A stretch of 64,000 bases of DNA from CAISIP01 sp031403955 (GCA_031403955.1 JANNGR010000583.1:3987-67986); one strand, 5' to 3'. Counted from the first letter of the stretch, positions 1 to 9,327 are shown. The notes: a model not told the origin generated them from the sequence alone. Program-made: numbers and translations.

Positions 1-443
1 CGCCGGCTTCCAAATCGATGATTGGCTCCGCGTTAGCCGCCTCCCCGAGTTGGGGTATTCCGGACGGCTTTGACTCCGACGGTTTTCTCAAAGCGGCCAA
101 GGCAAATTTCGTCACCCTGCAGGCGGCATGGGACAAGTCGGACATCACCGCCCTGCGCGCGATGATGACAGATGAGATGCTCGGTGAAATGAAGACCCAG
201 CTAGCAGAGCGCGAAGTGCACACCGGCGGCCCCGCAAACCGTACCGACGTGGTGATGATCGACGCCAAACTTTTGGGCATCGACGACACCGCGGCCGATT
301 ACATGGCCAGTGTCGAGTTCTCCGGGATGATCCGCGAAGATCCGTCGGCCGGTCCGCGCCCGTTCCGGGAAGTGTGGAACATGACCAAACCCAAGGCCGG
401 CTCAAGCGGCTGGTTGGTGGCCGGCGTGCAGGCGCTGCAATAG
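1..443 (+). CDS. Tim44-like domain protein, C-terminal part (5' end outside window)
   Basis: The reading frame is open to the left edge of the window, so the ATG at 18 is probably internal and only the C-terminal half is visible. The visible protein has the Tim44-like fold pattern: a helical stretch (DGFLKAAKANFVTLQAAWD) followed by alternating strands ending in W-x-V-A-G-V. In bacteria such proteins are usually membrane-anchored with a glycine-rich N-terminus; that part is not visible here. Its place just before ubiJ-ubiB is common in Burkholderiales. Cellular role is not established. Confidence 0.75.
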   Translation, partial: PASKSMIGSALAASPSWGIPDGFDSDGFLKAAKANFVTLQAAWDKSDITALRAMMTDEMLGEMKTQLAEREVHTGGPANRTDVVMIDAKLLGIDDTAADYMASVEFSGMIREDPSAGPRPFREVWNMTKPKAGSSGWLVAGVQALQ

Positions 444-455
444 GGCGGCGTTTTG

Positions 456-478
456 CCCGGCGCCGGCAAGGCGCCGGG
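456..478 (+). terminator. GC-rich hairpin after the Tim44-like gene
   Basis: A perfect 9-bp stem (cccggcgcc / ggcgccggg) with a ggcaa loop lies 13 bases after the stop codon. There is no U-tract behind it, so it may be only an attenuating or RNA-stabilising hairpin between this gene and ubiJ. Confidence 0.35.
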
Positions 479-502
479 TGATTGCGGGAATAATCGGGGA
501 CT

Positions 503-1054
503 ATGGCAACACAGTCCCCTTTTCTTTTGCTTCAGAGTTTCGCGCAAACATTCAAAGCCAATTTTCAGGTTCCGACCTGGGTGATCGAAGAAGTACAGCG
601 GCGCATCCTGCTTCTTCTCAATCACGTACTAATGCAGGAAAAGGCGGCGACCAGCCGCCTGGTGAGGCAAAAGGGTCGAGTCGTGTTGGTGCAGTGGCGC
701 TCGTACTCCATGCGTTTTCTCGTCACTCCGGCTGGATTGCTGGATATTGCAGTTGCCACCGCGACGCCAGACCTTAGCCTGTCGGTGACCGAAGAGTCCG
801 TCGTTTCGATTGCCCAATCGGCGCTGCGCGGTGACAAACCCGCGGTGCGCATTGTTGGTGATGTGCAACTGGCCGCGGAAGTCAACTGGCTGGTCGACCA
901 TGTCCGCTGGGATATTGAAGAGGACCTTTCACGCGTGTTAGGCGACGCGCCCGCCCACGCCATGGGACAGGTTGCCCAGCGTATGGCGCGGGCATTGCGA
1001 GAGTTTGCCGGTGGGCGTTCCACTCCGGCGGATGCGGGTGGTGCGTCGGCATGA
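503..1054 (+). CDS. ubiJ: UbiJ, ubiquinone biosynthesis accessory factor (SCP2-like)
   Basis: A 183-residue soluble protein with an N-terminal SCP2-like lipid-binding domain and a C-terminal helical tail (DHVRWDIEEDLSRVLGDAPA), the arrangement of UbiJ (formerly YigP). UbiJ helps assemble the soluble Ubi complex that carries out the late hydroxylations and methylations of ubiquinone. The identification rests on the pattern plus its position: its stop overlaps the ubiB start by 4 bases (ATGA), the classical ubiJ-ubiB pairing. The expected ubiE upstream is not in the window. Confidence 0.85.
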   Translation: MATQSPFLLLQSFAQTFKANFQVPTWVIEEVQRRILLLLNHVLMQEKAATSRLVRQKGRVVLVQWRSYSMRFLVTPAGLLDIAVATATPDLSLSVTEESVVSIAQSALRGDKPAVRIVGDVQLAAEVNWLVDHVRWDIEEDLSRVLGDAPAHAMGQVAQRMARALREFAGGRSTPADAGGASA

Positions 1055-2616
1055 GGCGCCTTTTTCGGGGCCTATTCATCGTCTGGGTGGTATTGCGTTA
1101 CGGGCTTGATGAACTGCTCCTGAGCAGCTTTCAGAAACCCGGGCTAGTGGTGTTGGCCCGCGTGGTGACGACCGGGCGCAAGCTGGACGCTCCGCGCGGC
1201 CAGCGGCTGCGACAGGCGCTGGAGCACCTTGGCCCGATTTTCGTGAAATTCGGCCAGGTTTTGTCGACCCGGCGCGACTTGTTGCCGCTAGATATTGCGG
1301 ACGAATTGGCGCGCCTGCAAGACCGGGTGCCGCCGTTTGACTCGGACATTGCGATTGCCAGCATTGAGCGCGCTTTTCGTAAACCCCTGAATGAGATATT
1401 TACATCGTTTGAACGCGAGCCGGTGGCCAGCGCATCGATCGCGCAAGTGCATTTTGCGGTTCTCAAGGACCGCAGCGGGAAACAAAGGGACGTGGCGGTC
1501 AAGGTACTGCGTCCAGGTATGTTGCCGGCAATTGAAAAGGATCTGAGCCTGATGCGCATGATGGCCGCGTGGGTTGAAAACATTTCGGCCGATGGCAAAC
1601 GGCTGAAACCGCGTGAGGTCGTGGCCGAATTCGACAAATACCTGCACGATGAGCTGGATCTGGTTCGGGAGGCGGCGTGCGCGGCACAATTACGGCGCAA
1701 CATGGCCGGATTGGACCTGGTCCTGATACCGGAAATGTATTGGGACTATTGCAGCCCTGACGTGATCGTGATGGAGCGTATGCGTGGCATTCCGATCAGC
1801 CAGACGGCCAGGCTTCGGGAGGCCGGGGTTGACATACCCAAACTTGCGCGTGACGGTGTAACCCTGTTTTTCACGCAGGTGTTTCGCGATGGCTTTTTCC
1901 ATGCCGACATGCATCCCGGCAATATTCAGGTCAGCGTTGATCCATCTACTTTCGGGCGCTATATCTCACTGGACTTCGGCATCGTCGGCACTCTGACCGA
2001 ATTCGACAAAGAATACCTGGCGCAAAATTTCACGGCGTTTTTTCGCCGTGACTACAAGCGGGTCGCCGAGTTGCATATCGAGTCGGGCTGGGTGCCGGCG
2101 GGCACGCGGGTGGACGAGCTCGAAGGGGCGGTGCGTTCGGTCTGCGAACCGTATTTCGACCGGCCGCTAAAGGAGATTTCGCTCGGCATGGTGCTGATGC
2201 GCCTGTTTCAGACCTCGCGCCGCTTCCATGTCGAGATCCAGCCGCAGCTGGTGCTGTTGCAAAAGACGCTGCTCAATATTGAAGGACTGGGGCGCGAACT
2301 CGACCCTGACCTTGACCTATGGAACAGCGCCAAGCCGTTTCTCGAAAAATGGATGGTCGAGCAGTTGGGCCCGCAGAAATTGATGGACCAACTCAAGGAG
2401 GAAGCGCCCCGGTACGCCAAACTGCTGCCCGAACTACCACGTTTGCTGCATGACTATCTCAAGCAGCAGCCTGACAATCTGAAGCGGGAATTGAGCGATT
2501 TGCTGGCCGAACAGAAACGGACCAACCGCTTGTTGCAGGGGCTGATTTATGGCGGAGTTGGTTTCGCCCTGGGCTTGTTGCTGATGCAGTTGATCGTGCG
2601 GGTTAAGGTGTTTTAG
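1051..2616 (+). CDS. ubiB: UbiB, ABC1/ADCK-family atypical kinase for ubiquinone biosynthesis
   Basis: 521 residues, the usual UbiB length. Seen: the KFGQ signature of the family near residue 66, an alanine-rich loop replacing the glycine loop (ASASIAQVH, about residues 126-134), the catalytic HADMHPGN near 284 and the metal-binding LDFG near 307, then a C-terminal hydrophobic segment (about 497-520) that anchors it to the inner membrane. UbiB is an ATPase needed for the early-to-late steps of ubiquinone synthesis, perhaps extracting lipid precursors. Translationally coupled to ubiJ. Confidence 0.95.
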   Translation: MRRLFRGLFIVWVVLRYGLDELLLSSFQKPGLVVLARVVTTGRKLDAPRGQRLRQALEHLGPIFVKFGQVLSTRRDLLPLDIADELARLQDRVPPFDSDIAIASIERAFRKPLNEIFTSFEREPVASASIAQVHFAVLKDRSGKQRDVAVKVLRPGMLPAIEKDLSLMRMMAAWVENISADGKRLKPREVVAEFDKYLHDELDLVREAACAAQLRRNMAGLDLVLIPEMYWDYCSPDVIVMERMRGIPISQTARLREAGVDIPKLARDGVTLFFTQVFRDGFFHADMHPGNIQVSVDPSTFGRYISLDFGIVGTLTEFDKEYLAQNFTAFFRRDYKRVAELHIESGWVPAGTRVDELEGAVRSVCEPYFDRPLKEISLGMVLMRLFQTSRRFHVEIQPQLVLLQKTLLNIEGLGRELDPDLDLWNSAKPFLEKWMVEQLGPQKLMDQLKEEAPRYAKLLPELPRLLHDYLKQQPDNLKRELSDLLAEQKRTNRLLQGLIYGGVGFALGLLLMQLIVRVKVF

Positions 2617-2731
2617 GGCGCGCGTAAGCAGACTTGGCAACGCCGTCGCTCAAAGTGGTCATGTGGTCTGTAGTGGTCGCGAAGTTATACTTGAAGGTTT
2701 TTGCAACCGGCAAAACCAGAGCGACAACACC

Positions 2732-3094
2732 ATGCCCATTTACTCCTACAAATGTGATTCCTGCGGGTTTGCGAAGGATGTTTTGCAGAAACTTTCCGAT
2801 GTACCCTTGTCGCAGTGCCCGTCCTGCGGCGTTGCGTCTTTCATGAAACAAGTCACCTCGGCGGGCTTTCTGCTCAAGGGCTCTGGCTGGTACGCGACCG
2901 ACTTCAAAGGCGGCAACAACGTTGCCCCGGCGGCGGGTGAAGATAAGTCCGCCACCAGTGGTGAACCCAAGACGGACGGCAACAAGGACGCCAAATCCGA
3001 ACCCAAGAGTGAGCCCAAGGTCGAAACCAAACCGGCCGACAGCGCGGCCGTGAAGAAACCCGCCGCAGCGCCGGCAGCGGGGTCTGGGACTTGA
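2732..3094 (+). CDS. FmdB-family zinc ribbon protein
   Basis: Starts MPIYSYKCDSCG and carries two CxxC pairs (CDSC and CPSC) within the first 35 residues, the FmdB/CxxC zinc-ribbon pattern. The remaining two thirds is a low-complexity tail rich in Lys, Pro, Ala and Glu and is probably disordered. I chose the ATG at 2732 because the motif normally sits at the N-terminus; an upstream in-frame GTG/ATG at 2663 would add 23 unconserved residues. Function is unknown; it sits 28 bases before the DUF502 gene in the usual Burkholderiales order. Confidence 0.85.
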   Translation: MPIYSYKCDSCGFAKDVLQKLSDVPLSQCPSCGVASFMKQVTSAGFLLKGSGWYATDFKGGNNVAPAAGEDKSATSGEPKTDGNKDAKSEPKSEPKVETKPADSAAVKKPAAAPAAGSGT

Positions 3095-3122
3095 GTCTGG
3101 TCGCGCGATTGCACGACTTTCC

Positions 3123-3770
3123 ATGCCGATAAAGAAATACCTGATAACAGGCCTGTTGGTCTGGCTGCCGTTGGCCATCACGGTGTGGGTGATGTTATGG
3201 CTGATTGGCCTGCTGGATGGCATTTTTGGTGGCGTGTTGTCCGGCCTGGAGGCTTTTGTACCTGGTGGCACCAGTCCGGTTATCGACCAGCTACGGTCGA
3301 TTCACGGACTCGGCGTCATCCTGGTGTTCGTGACCCTGTTGGCAACTGGCGCACTGGTGTCCAACGTGGCGGGGCGTTGGTGGGTCAGGCAGTGGGATCG
3401 GCTGTTTGCCAATATTCCGATATTCAAATCTATCTACACCAGCGTCAAGAAAATATCGAACACCCTGTTTTCCAGCGACGGCAACGCGTTTCGCAGGGCT
3501 TTGCTGATCCAGTACCCGCGCGCGGGTTCCTGGACAGTGGCTTTTCAGACCGGTACTCCTGGCGGGGAAGTGGCGCAACACCTTGGCGCGGAGTATGTCA
3601 GTGTGTACGTACCAACCACGCCGAATCCGACCAGCGGCTTTTTCCTGATGCTGCCGCGAGTCGAAGTGATTGAGTTGGAGATGAGTGTGGACGAAGCGCT
3701 GACTTACGTAATCTCCATGGGTGCCGTTGCGCCAAGTCCCAGCATCCGGAGCCGTCCCGGCTCGAAATAA
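3123..3770 (+). CDS. DUF502 family inner-membrane protein
   Basis: 215 residues with two transmembrane segments (about residues 7-32 and 59-80) and a conserved soluble part containing the family-like stretch NIPIFKSIYTSVKKI. DUF502 proteins are conserved membrane proteins without a defined activity. It lies between the FmdB-like gene and aspS on the same strand, an arrangement repeated across Burkholderiales and suggesting cotranscription. Confidence 0.85.
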   Translation: MPIKKYLITGLLVWLPLAITVWVMLWLIGLLDGIFGGVLSGLEAFVPGGTSPVIDQLRSIHGLGVILVFVTLLATGALVSNVAGRWWVRQWDRLFANIPIFKSIYTSVKKISNTLFSSDGNAFRRALLIQYPRAGSWTVAFQTGTPGGEVAQHLGAEYVSVYVPTTPNPTSGFFLMLPRVEVIELEMSVDEALTYVISMGAVAPSPSIRSRPGSK

Positions 3771-3820
3771 ATCAATTGTTAGCTGAGCCGGCGTCTGCCG
3801 CGGCGCCCAGAAAGCCAATT

Positions 3821-5647
3821 ATGTCCATGCGTTCGCATTACTGCGGTCTTGTGACCGAAGCCCTGTTAGGTCAATCCGTTTCCCTGTGTGGATGGGTAAA
3901 CCGGCGCCGCGACCACGGTGGCGTTATTTTTGTCGATGTGCGTGACCGTGAAGGTTATGTTCAGGTGGTTTGCGATCCGGACCGGGCGGATATGTTCGCG
4001 CGCGCGGAAGGATTGCGCAACGAGTTTTGTATTCAGGTTCGCGGTCTGGTACGCGAGCGGCCGGCGGGCACTGTCAATGACAACCTGCGCAGTGGAAAAA
4101 TCGAAGTCCTTTGCCATGAATTGACAGTGCTCAACCCGTCGGTGACGCCGCCGTTCCAGCTTGACGACGACAATCTGAGCGAAACGACGCGCCTGACACA
4201 CCGGGTACTTGACTTGCGCCGCCCTTACATGCAGAACAATTTGATGCTGCGCTACCGGGTGTCGATGGAAGTGCGGAAGTTTCTCGACGCCAACGGTTTC
4301 ATCGATATTGAAACCCCCATGTTGACCAAGTCGACGCCCGAAGGTGCGCGCGACTACCTGGTTCCCAGCCGCGTACACGACGGTTATTTTTTCGCCTTGC
4401 CGCAGTCACCGCAGTTGTTCAAGCAGTTGCTGATGGTGGCGGGTTATGACCGGTATTACCAGATCACGAAATGTTTTCGCGACGAAGACTTGCGCGCCGA
4501 CCGGCAACCCGAGTTCACCCAGATTGACATCGAGACTTCCTTCATGGACGAGCAGGAAATTCGCGCCTTGACGCAGGCCATGATTACCACCGTGTTCAGG
4601 AACACAATGGGCGTCGATCTGGGTGAGTTTCCGGTGATGGCGTATTCGGAGGCAATGCACCGCTACGGCTCCGACAAACCGGACTTGCGCGTGCAGCTGG
4701 AATTCACCGAGCTGACTGAAGTGATGGCCGATGTCGATTTCAAGGTGTTTTCGAGTGCTGCCAACGCCAAAGGCGGGCGGGTGGTTGCGTTGCGTGTGCC
4801 GTTCGGCGCCAGGGAATCAGGCGGTTTGAGCCGCGGCGACATTGACGCTTATACCGAGTTCGTGAAGATTTACGGCGCCAAAGGCCTGGCGTACATCAAG
4901 GTAAATGACGCCGCACGCGGCGCGGGTGACAAGCAGGCGCGCTGGCCAGGTTTGCAAAGCCCGATTGTCAAGAACCTGCACGACCGGGCTATTACCGAGG
5001 TTTTGGCACGTACCGGCGCGCAGGATGGCGATTTGATTTTTTTCGGCGCGGACAAGGCCAAAATCGTCAACGACGCCATCGGTGCGCTGCGGGTGAAAAT
5101 CGGGCACAGTGAGTTTGGCCGCAATCACGGCCTGTTTGTGTCTGGCTGGCGCCCGTTGTGGGTGGTGGATTTCCCGATGTTCGAGTTTGACGAGGAAGCA
5201 CAGCGTTACAGCGCGACCCACCATCCGTTCACGGCGCCCAAGGATGGCCATGAAGACTGGATGGTTTCCGCGCCCGAGAAATGTATCTCCAAGGGTTACG
5301 ACATGGTGCTCAACGGCTGGGAGATGGGTGGCGGATCGGTGCGTATCCACCGCGCCGATGTGCAGCAGAAGGTTTTCGACGCGCTAAAGATCACGCCCGA
5401 TGAGGCGCAACTCAAGTTTGGTTTTCTTCTCGATGCGCTGCAGTACGGCGCGCCGCCCCATGGTGGGCTGGCGTTCGGTCTGGACCGCATCGTGACGCTG
5501 ATGACCGGAGCCGAGTCGATCCGGGACGTGATCGCTTTCCCGAAAACCCAACGCGCCCAATGTCTGCTCACCAACGCGCCGTCGCCGGTGGACGAAAAGC
5601 AGTTGCGCGAATTGCATATCCGGCTACGAACGGTTGCAGTGGATTGA
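3821..5647 (+). CDS. aspS: Aspartyl-tRNA synthetase (bacterial type)
   Basis: About 608 residues. N-terminal OB-fold anticodon-binding domain (CGWVNRRRDHGGVIFVDVRD), class II motif 2 (FRDEDLRADRQPEFTQID) and motif 3 (GLAFGLDRIV), with the GAD insertion domain between them, which marks the long bacterial form. It charges tRNA-Asp, and in many bacteria lacking an asparaginyl-tRNA synthetase also tRNA-Asn; discrimination cannot be decided here. Start ATG 3821 or 3827 (both in frame); the frame is open upstream to 3776 but those residues are not family-like. Confidence 0.97.
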   Translation: MSMRSHYCGLVTEALLGQSVSLCGWVNRRRDHGGVIFVDVRDREGYVQVVCDPDRADMFARAEGLRNEFCIQVRGLVRERPAGTVNDNLRSGKIEVLCHELTVLNPSVTPPFQLDDDNLSETTRLTHRVLDLRRPYMQNNLMLRYRVSMEVRKFLDANGFIDIETPMLTKSTPEGARDYLVPSRVHDGYFFALPQSPQLFKQLLMVAGYDRYYQITKCFRDEDLRADRQPEFTQIDIETSFMDEQEIRALTQAMITTVFRNTMGVDLGEFPVMAYSEAMHRYGSDKPDLRVQLEFTELTEVMADVDFKVFSSAANAKGGRVVALRVPFGARESGGLSRGDIDAYTEFVKIYGAKGLAYIKVNDAARGAGDKQARWPGLQSPIVKNLHDRAITEVLARTGAQDGDLIFFGADKAKIVNDAIGALRVKIGHSEFGRNHGLFVSGWRPLWVVDFPMFEFDEEAQRYSATHHPFTAPKDGHEDWMVSAPEKCISKGYDMVLNGWEMGGGSVRIHRADVQQKVFDALKITPDEAQLKFGFLLDALQYGAPPHGGLAFGLDRIVTLMTGAESIRDVIAFPKTQRAQCLLTNAPSPVDEKQLRELHIRLRTVAVD

Positions 5648-5661
5648 CCTGGGCGCCAACC

Positions 5662-6141
5662 ATGCCCGGAGATTTCAAGATTCCGCAATCGGTGCTGGTG
5701 GTTATCTACACCCGGGCGCTGGATGTGCTGCTGATCAAACGCGCCGATGCAGTGGATTTCTGGCAATCCGTCACCGGCAGCCTGGAGAGCCTGCAGGAGT
5801 CATACCAGGTGACCGCGGCGCGCGAGGTATTCGAAGAAACCGGCATCGACTGTCGGCCTGGCACGCCGCTGCATCCAAACCTGGTCGATTGGCAGCTAGA
5901 GAACGTGTACGACATCTACCCCCGATGGCAACACCGTTATGCTGAAGGCGTCAGCCGCAATACCGAACATCTTTTTGGCTTGTTGGTTCCGTCCGGCACA
6001 CCGGTATTGCTAAGCCCGCCGGAGCACAGCGCCTACCAGTGGCTGGGCTGGCGTCAAGCCGCCGATGCCTGTTTTTCCCCTTCCAACGCCGAAGCCATAT
6101 TGATGTTGCCGCGCTGCAGCGCCCTGGAGCGTGCCCTTTGA
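5662..6141 (+). CDS. nudB: NUDIX hydrolase, dihydroneopterin triphosphate diphosphatase
   Basis: 159 residues with a Nudix box (G-SLES-x5-YQVTAAREVFEETGI; the REVFEETGI core is intact). The start KIPQSVLVVIYT and the order behind aspS match NudB, which removes pyrophosphate from dihydroneopterin triphosphate in folate synthesis. folE, encoding the preceding step of that pathway, lies 2 kb downstream. Its stop overlaps the TTG start of the next gene (TTGA), implying translational coupling. Confidence 0.85.
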   Translation: MPGDFKIPQSVLVVIYTRALDVLLIKRADAVDFWQSVTGSLESLQESYQVTAAREVFEETGIDCRPGTPLHPNLVDWQLENVYDIYPRWQHRYAEGVSRNTEHLFGLLVPSGTPVLLSPPEHSAYQWLGWRQAADACFSPSNAEAILMLPRCSALERAL

Positions 6142-6872
6142 ACCTGATACGGGTTGCCACCTACAACATCCACAAGGGCGTGCAGGGTGTAGGTCCGCGG
6201 CGCCGTCTGGAGATTCACAACCTGGGCCATGCGGTCGAGCAACTAGACGCGGATATCGTCTGTTTGCAGGAGGTGCGCAAGGTCCATCGAGGGGAGGCGC
6301 GGTATTTCACGCGCTGGCCGGAACTGCCACAGGCCGACTTCCTCGCGCCGGAAGGTTACCAAGCGGTGTACCGCTCCAACGCCTTTACGCGTCACGGTGA
6401 ACATGGCAACGCACTGTTGTCGCGCTGGCCGGTGCTTGACCACCAGCATGAGGATATTTCAGACCACCGCTTCGAGCAGCGGGGTTTGCTGCATTCGGAG
6501 TTGATGGTGCATGGCCGCGCCGTACACGTGGTGGTGGTGCACCTGGGGCTGATCCGCGCCAGCCGCGCGCGCCAGGTTGCACAACTGCAGCGCTTTGTCG
6601 AGCGCGAAGTGCCCGCCGGTGCGCCGCTGCTGGTGGCCGGTGATTTCAATGATTGGGGAGCGATGGTGCAGCGCGAGCTGGCCACCATCGGTCTGCACGC
6701 CTTCCAGGGTTTGCGCCAGGCGACCTTTCCGGCCCGGCTTCCGCTGGTGCAACTGGACCATGTATTCGCGCGCGGATTGGAGCCATTGAGCGCACACGTT
6801 CCACGCGGGCGGATTTGGTGGCGCATGTCCGACCATCTGCCGCTGATCGCCGAATTCGCATTGCGCGGTTGA
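6138..6872 (+). CDS. Endonuclease/exonuclease/phosphatase (EEP) family hydrolase
   Basis: 244 residues with the EEP fold: RVATYNIHKGV at the start, the metal-binding Glu in VCLQEVR, AGDFND in the middle and the terminal SDHLPLIAEF catalytic His. The family covers DNases, sphingomyelinase-like lipases and phosphatases; neighbours of the cardiolipin synthase type are common, but the substrate is not known. The best start is TTG 6138, overlapping the nudB stop; an ATG at 6039 in the same frame would overlap nudB deeply and adds unrelated residues. Confidence 0.85.
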   Translation: MNLIRVATYNIHKGVQGVGPRRRLEIHNLGHAVEQLDADIVCLQEVRKVHRGEARYFTRWPELPQADFLAPEGYQAVYRSNAFTRHGEHGNALLSRWPVLDHQHEDISDHRFEQRGLLHSELMVHGRAVHVVVVHLGLIRASRARQVAQLQRFVEREVPAGAPLLVAGDFNDWGAMVQRELATIGLHAFQGLRQATFPARLPLVQLDHVFARGLEPLSAHVPRGRIWWRMSDHLPLIAEFALRG

Positions 6873-8131
6873 CTGGTCTGGCACCCGCCGTGGCACAGTT
6901 TCGGCCAGCGCACCAGGTGCAACTATTGCAAGGCGGGCAAGAGTATTTTGCGTCGCTGGTACAGGCCATCGACCAGAGCCGGCGTGAAGTCCAGATGGAA
7001 ACCTACATCTTCCACACCGACGCCTCGGGCGGTCTGGTGGCCGCGGCACTGGAGCGTGCTGCCGCGCGTGGGGTGCAGGTCTGCCTGATGATGGATGGTT
7101 TCGGCACACCGCAGTTGCCACCCGAATGGGTCGCGCGTTTTGACCACAGTGGCGTGCGTTGGCGCATTTTTTCGCCGCTCGGGCGGCTTGGAATGTTTAT
7201 TCCGAGCCGGTGGCGGCGCTTGCATCGCAAGCTGTGTGTGGTTGATGGCACTTTTGCTTATTGCGGTGGCATCAACGTGCTGGATGATTTTTTTGACCCG
7301 AACCACGGGGCCTTGAACGAACCGCGGCTGGACTTCGCCGTGCGCGTGACCGGCCCGCTGGTGCAGGATGTGCTGGAGGCCATGACCCGATTCTGGTTGC
7401 GTTTGAAGTTGACCGCCGAAATGCGCGGCAGCGAGTTCCCGGCCGCATGGCGAGCCCTGCAAAGCTCCATGCGCCTGGTGTTGTCGGACCGCCTGCGCAG
7501 TGACGCCGGTGCGCAAGAGCGGATGCCGGGCCAGGGCGACACGGCGTCCAGCCGCGGCGCGCGGGCCGAACTGGTGTTGCGCGACAACCTGCGCAACCGC
7601 ACCCGCATCGAGCGCGCGTATCGCAAGGCCATCGGCGAGGCGCGCCAGGAAATCATCATCGCGAATGCGTATTTCCTGCCCGGTGCGAGGTTGCGCAAGG
7701 CCCTGATCCATGCGGCCCGGCGCGGGGTGCGGGTGCGATTGCTGTTGCAGGGGCGGTACGAGTATTTTCTGCAATACCACGCGTCGCGACCGGTGTATGG
7801 CGCGTTGCTGGACGCTGGCATCGAGATTCACGAATACTCGGCCAGTTTTCTGCACGCCAAAGTCGCGGTCGTCGATGCCCGTTGGGCCACCGTGGGGTCT
7901 TCGAATCTCGATCCGCTGAGCCTGCTGCTGGCGCGTGAAGCCAACGTGGTGGTAGACGACGTGGAATTTGCCGGCACGTTACGCGAGCGCCTGGAGCACG
8001 CCATGGCGCATGGGGGCAAACTGGTCGACGCGGCCGCGTTTGCCAACCGTCCGTGGCGCCAGCGCCTGCTCGAAACGCTGGCCTTCGCGGGCATGCGTAC
8101 GGCACTGTTTCTGATTGGCCGGCGTTATTGA
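6869..8131 (+). CDS. clsB: Phospholipase D-family cardiolipin synthase B
   Basis: About 420 residues with two HKD motifs: HRKLCVVDGTFAYCGGIN and HAKVAVVDARWATVGSSNLD. This two-motif layout without N-terminal transmembrane segments is that of ClsB, which makes cardiolipin from phospholipids at the inner membrane. The likeliest start is TTG 6869, overlapping the upstream stop in a TTGA; GTG 6890 is an alternative. The frame is open far upstream (to 6653), but that is read-through of the EEP gene. Consecutive TTGA junctions suggest nudB, the EEP gene and clsB are one translation unit. Confidence 0.9.
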   Translation: MTGLAPAVAQFRPAHQVQLLQGGQEYFASLVQAIDQSRREVQMETYIFHTDASGGLVAAALERAAARGVQVCLMMDGFGTPQLPPEWVARFDHSGVRWRIFSPLGRLGMFIPSRWRRLHRKLCVVDGTFAYCGGINVLDDFFDPNHGALNEPRLDFAVRVTGPLVQDVLEAMTRFWLRLKLTAEMRGSEFPAAWRALQSSMRLVLSDRLRSDAGAQERMPGQGDTASSRGARAELVLRDNLRNRTRIERAYRKAIGEARQEIIIANAYFLPGARLRKALIHAARRGVRVRLLLQGRYEYFLQYHASRPVYGALLDAGIEIHEYSASFLHAKVAVVDARWATVGSSNLDPLSLLLAREANVVVDDVEFAGTLRERLEHAMAHGGKLVDAAAFANRPWRQRLLETLAFAGMRTALFLIGRRY

Positions 8132-8163
8132 TTGCATGCATCAAACGCTGGTAGGATGGGCTC

Positions 8164-8889
8164 ATGTTGATGCCGTCCCACACTACCATGCCTGCAACCG
8201 ATGCCGATGAAGGCACGCCGGTTTCGGTCCGGATCCGCGAACGTTTGAAGAGCGCGCGCAAGCGCTTCAACGCCAACGACAATATTGCGGACTATATCGA
8301 GCCAGGCGAACTTGAATTGCTGCTCGACGAGGTCGAAGTCAAGATGAAGGGTGTCCTGAGCAGTCTGGTGATTGACACCGAGCGTGACCACAACACCGAC
8401 GATACGGCGCGCCGCGTCGCCAAGATGTATGTCAACGAAGTTTTCAGGGGCCGTTACGTCAAGGCCCCGACCATCACCGAGTTTCCCAACGCCGAACATT
8501 TGAACGAACTCTTGATCGTCGGCCCGATTACGGTGCGCAGCGCGTGTAGTCACCATTTCTGTCCGGTGATCGGCAAGATCTGGATTGGCGTGATGCCCAA
8601 CGAACATACCAACGTGATCGGTCTGTCCAAATACGCGCGCCTGGCCGAGTGGATCATGGGCCGTCCGCAGATCCAGGAAGAAGCGGTGGTGCAGTTGGCC
8701 GACCTGATCCAGCAAAAAACCCAGCCTGATGGTCTGGCCATCGTGATGGAAGCCAGCCACTATTGCATGGCCTGGCGTGGCGTGAAGGACATGGACAGCA
8801 AGATGATCAATTCGGTGATGCGCGGCGTATTCCTGAAGGATTCCACCTTGCGCCGGGAATTCCTTTCCCTGCTCCCCCGCAAAGGCTGA
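8164..8889 (+). CDS. folE: GTP cyclohydrolase I
   Basis: 241 residues. Zinc and catalytic residues are visible in SACSHHFCPV and ASHYCMAWRG, with IGLSKYARLAEW between them, all typical of FolE. It converts GTP to 7,8-dihydroneopterin triphosphate, the substrate of NudB encoded upstream. The cysteine-rich CSHHFCP variant differs from the E. coli CEHHF form but keeps the ligands. Five bases before the BLUF gene, so the two are probably cotranscribed. Confidence 0.93.
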   Translation: MLMPSHTTMPATDADEGTPVSVRIRERLKSARKRFNANDNIADYIEPGELELLLDEVEVKMKGVLSSLVIDTERDHNTDDTARRVAKMYVNEVFRGRYVKAPTITEFPNAEHLNELLIVGPITVRSACSHHFCPVIGKIWIGVMPNEHTNVIGLSKYARLAEWIMGRPQIQEEAVVQLADLIQQKTQPDGLAIVMEASHYCMAWRGVKDMDSKMINSVMRGVFLKDSTLRREFLSLLPRKG

Positions 8890-8893
8890 AACC

Positions 8894-9316
8894 ATGCTGG
8901 TACGTCTTCTTTATGCGAGCCGCGCCGTGGATACCAGCAGCGACGCAATCGACGCAATCCTGTCGCAGTCACGCCACTCCAATCCGATGTGCGGCATTAC
9001 CGGCATTCTTTGTTACGGTGGTGGCATATTCCTGCAGGCGATCGAAGGTGGCCGCATGGCGGTAAGCGATCTCTATGGGCATATCCAGAGGGATGCGCGC
9101 CATAAAGACGTGGTGCTGTTGCATTATGAGGAAATCACCGAACGCCGTTTTGGCGGTTGGACCATGGGCCAGGTGAACATGTCCAGAATCAACGCCTCGA
9201 TTCTGCTCAAGTACGCCGAAAAATCCGAACTTGACCCGTACTCGGTGTCGGGCAAGGTGTCGCTCGCCTTGCTGGAAGAATTGATGGCCACCGCGTCCAT
9301 CATGGGACGGGCGTAG
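8894..9316 (+). CDS. BLUF-domain blue-light photoreceptor
   Basis: A 140-residue single BLUF domain. The flavin-site residues are present: Tyr7 (RLLYAS), Asn30 (SRHSNPMCGITG), Gln48 (FLQAIEGG), plus W89/M91 in GGWTMG and the family stretch DLYGHIQRDARH. BLUF domains bind FAD and rearrange the Gln-Tyr hydrogen bonds on blue light. There is no fused output domain (EAL, GGDEF), so it must signal by protein-protein contact. Downstream residues 95-140 form the usual helical cap. Coupled in position to folE. Confidence 0.93.
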   Translation: MLVRLLYASRAVDTSSDAIDAILSQSRHSNPMCGITGILCYGGGIFLQAIEGGRMAVSDLYGHIQRDARHKDVVLLHYEEITERRFGGWTMGQVNMSRINASILLKYAEKSELDPYSVSGKVSLALLEELMATASIMGRA

Positions 9317-9327
9317 AAGTCAATACA

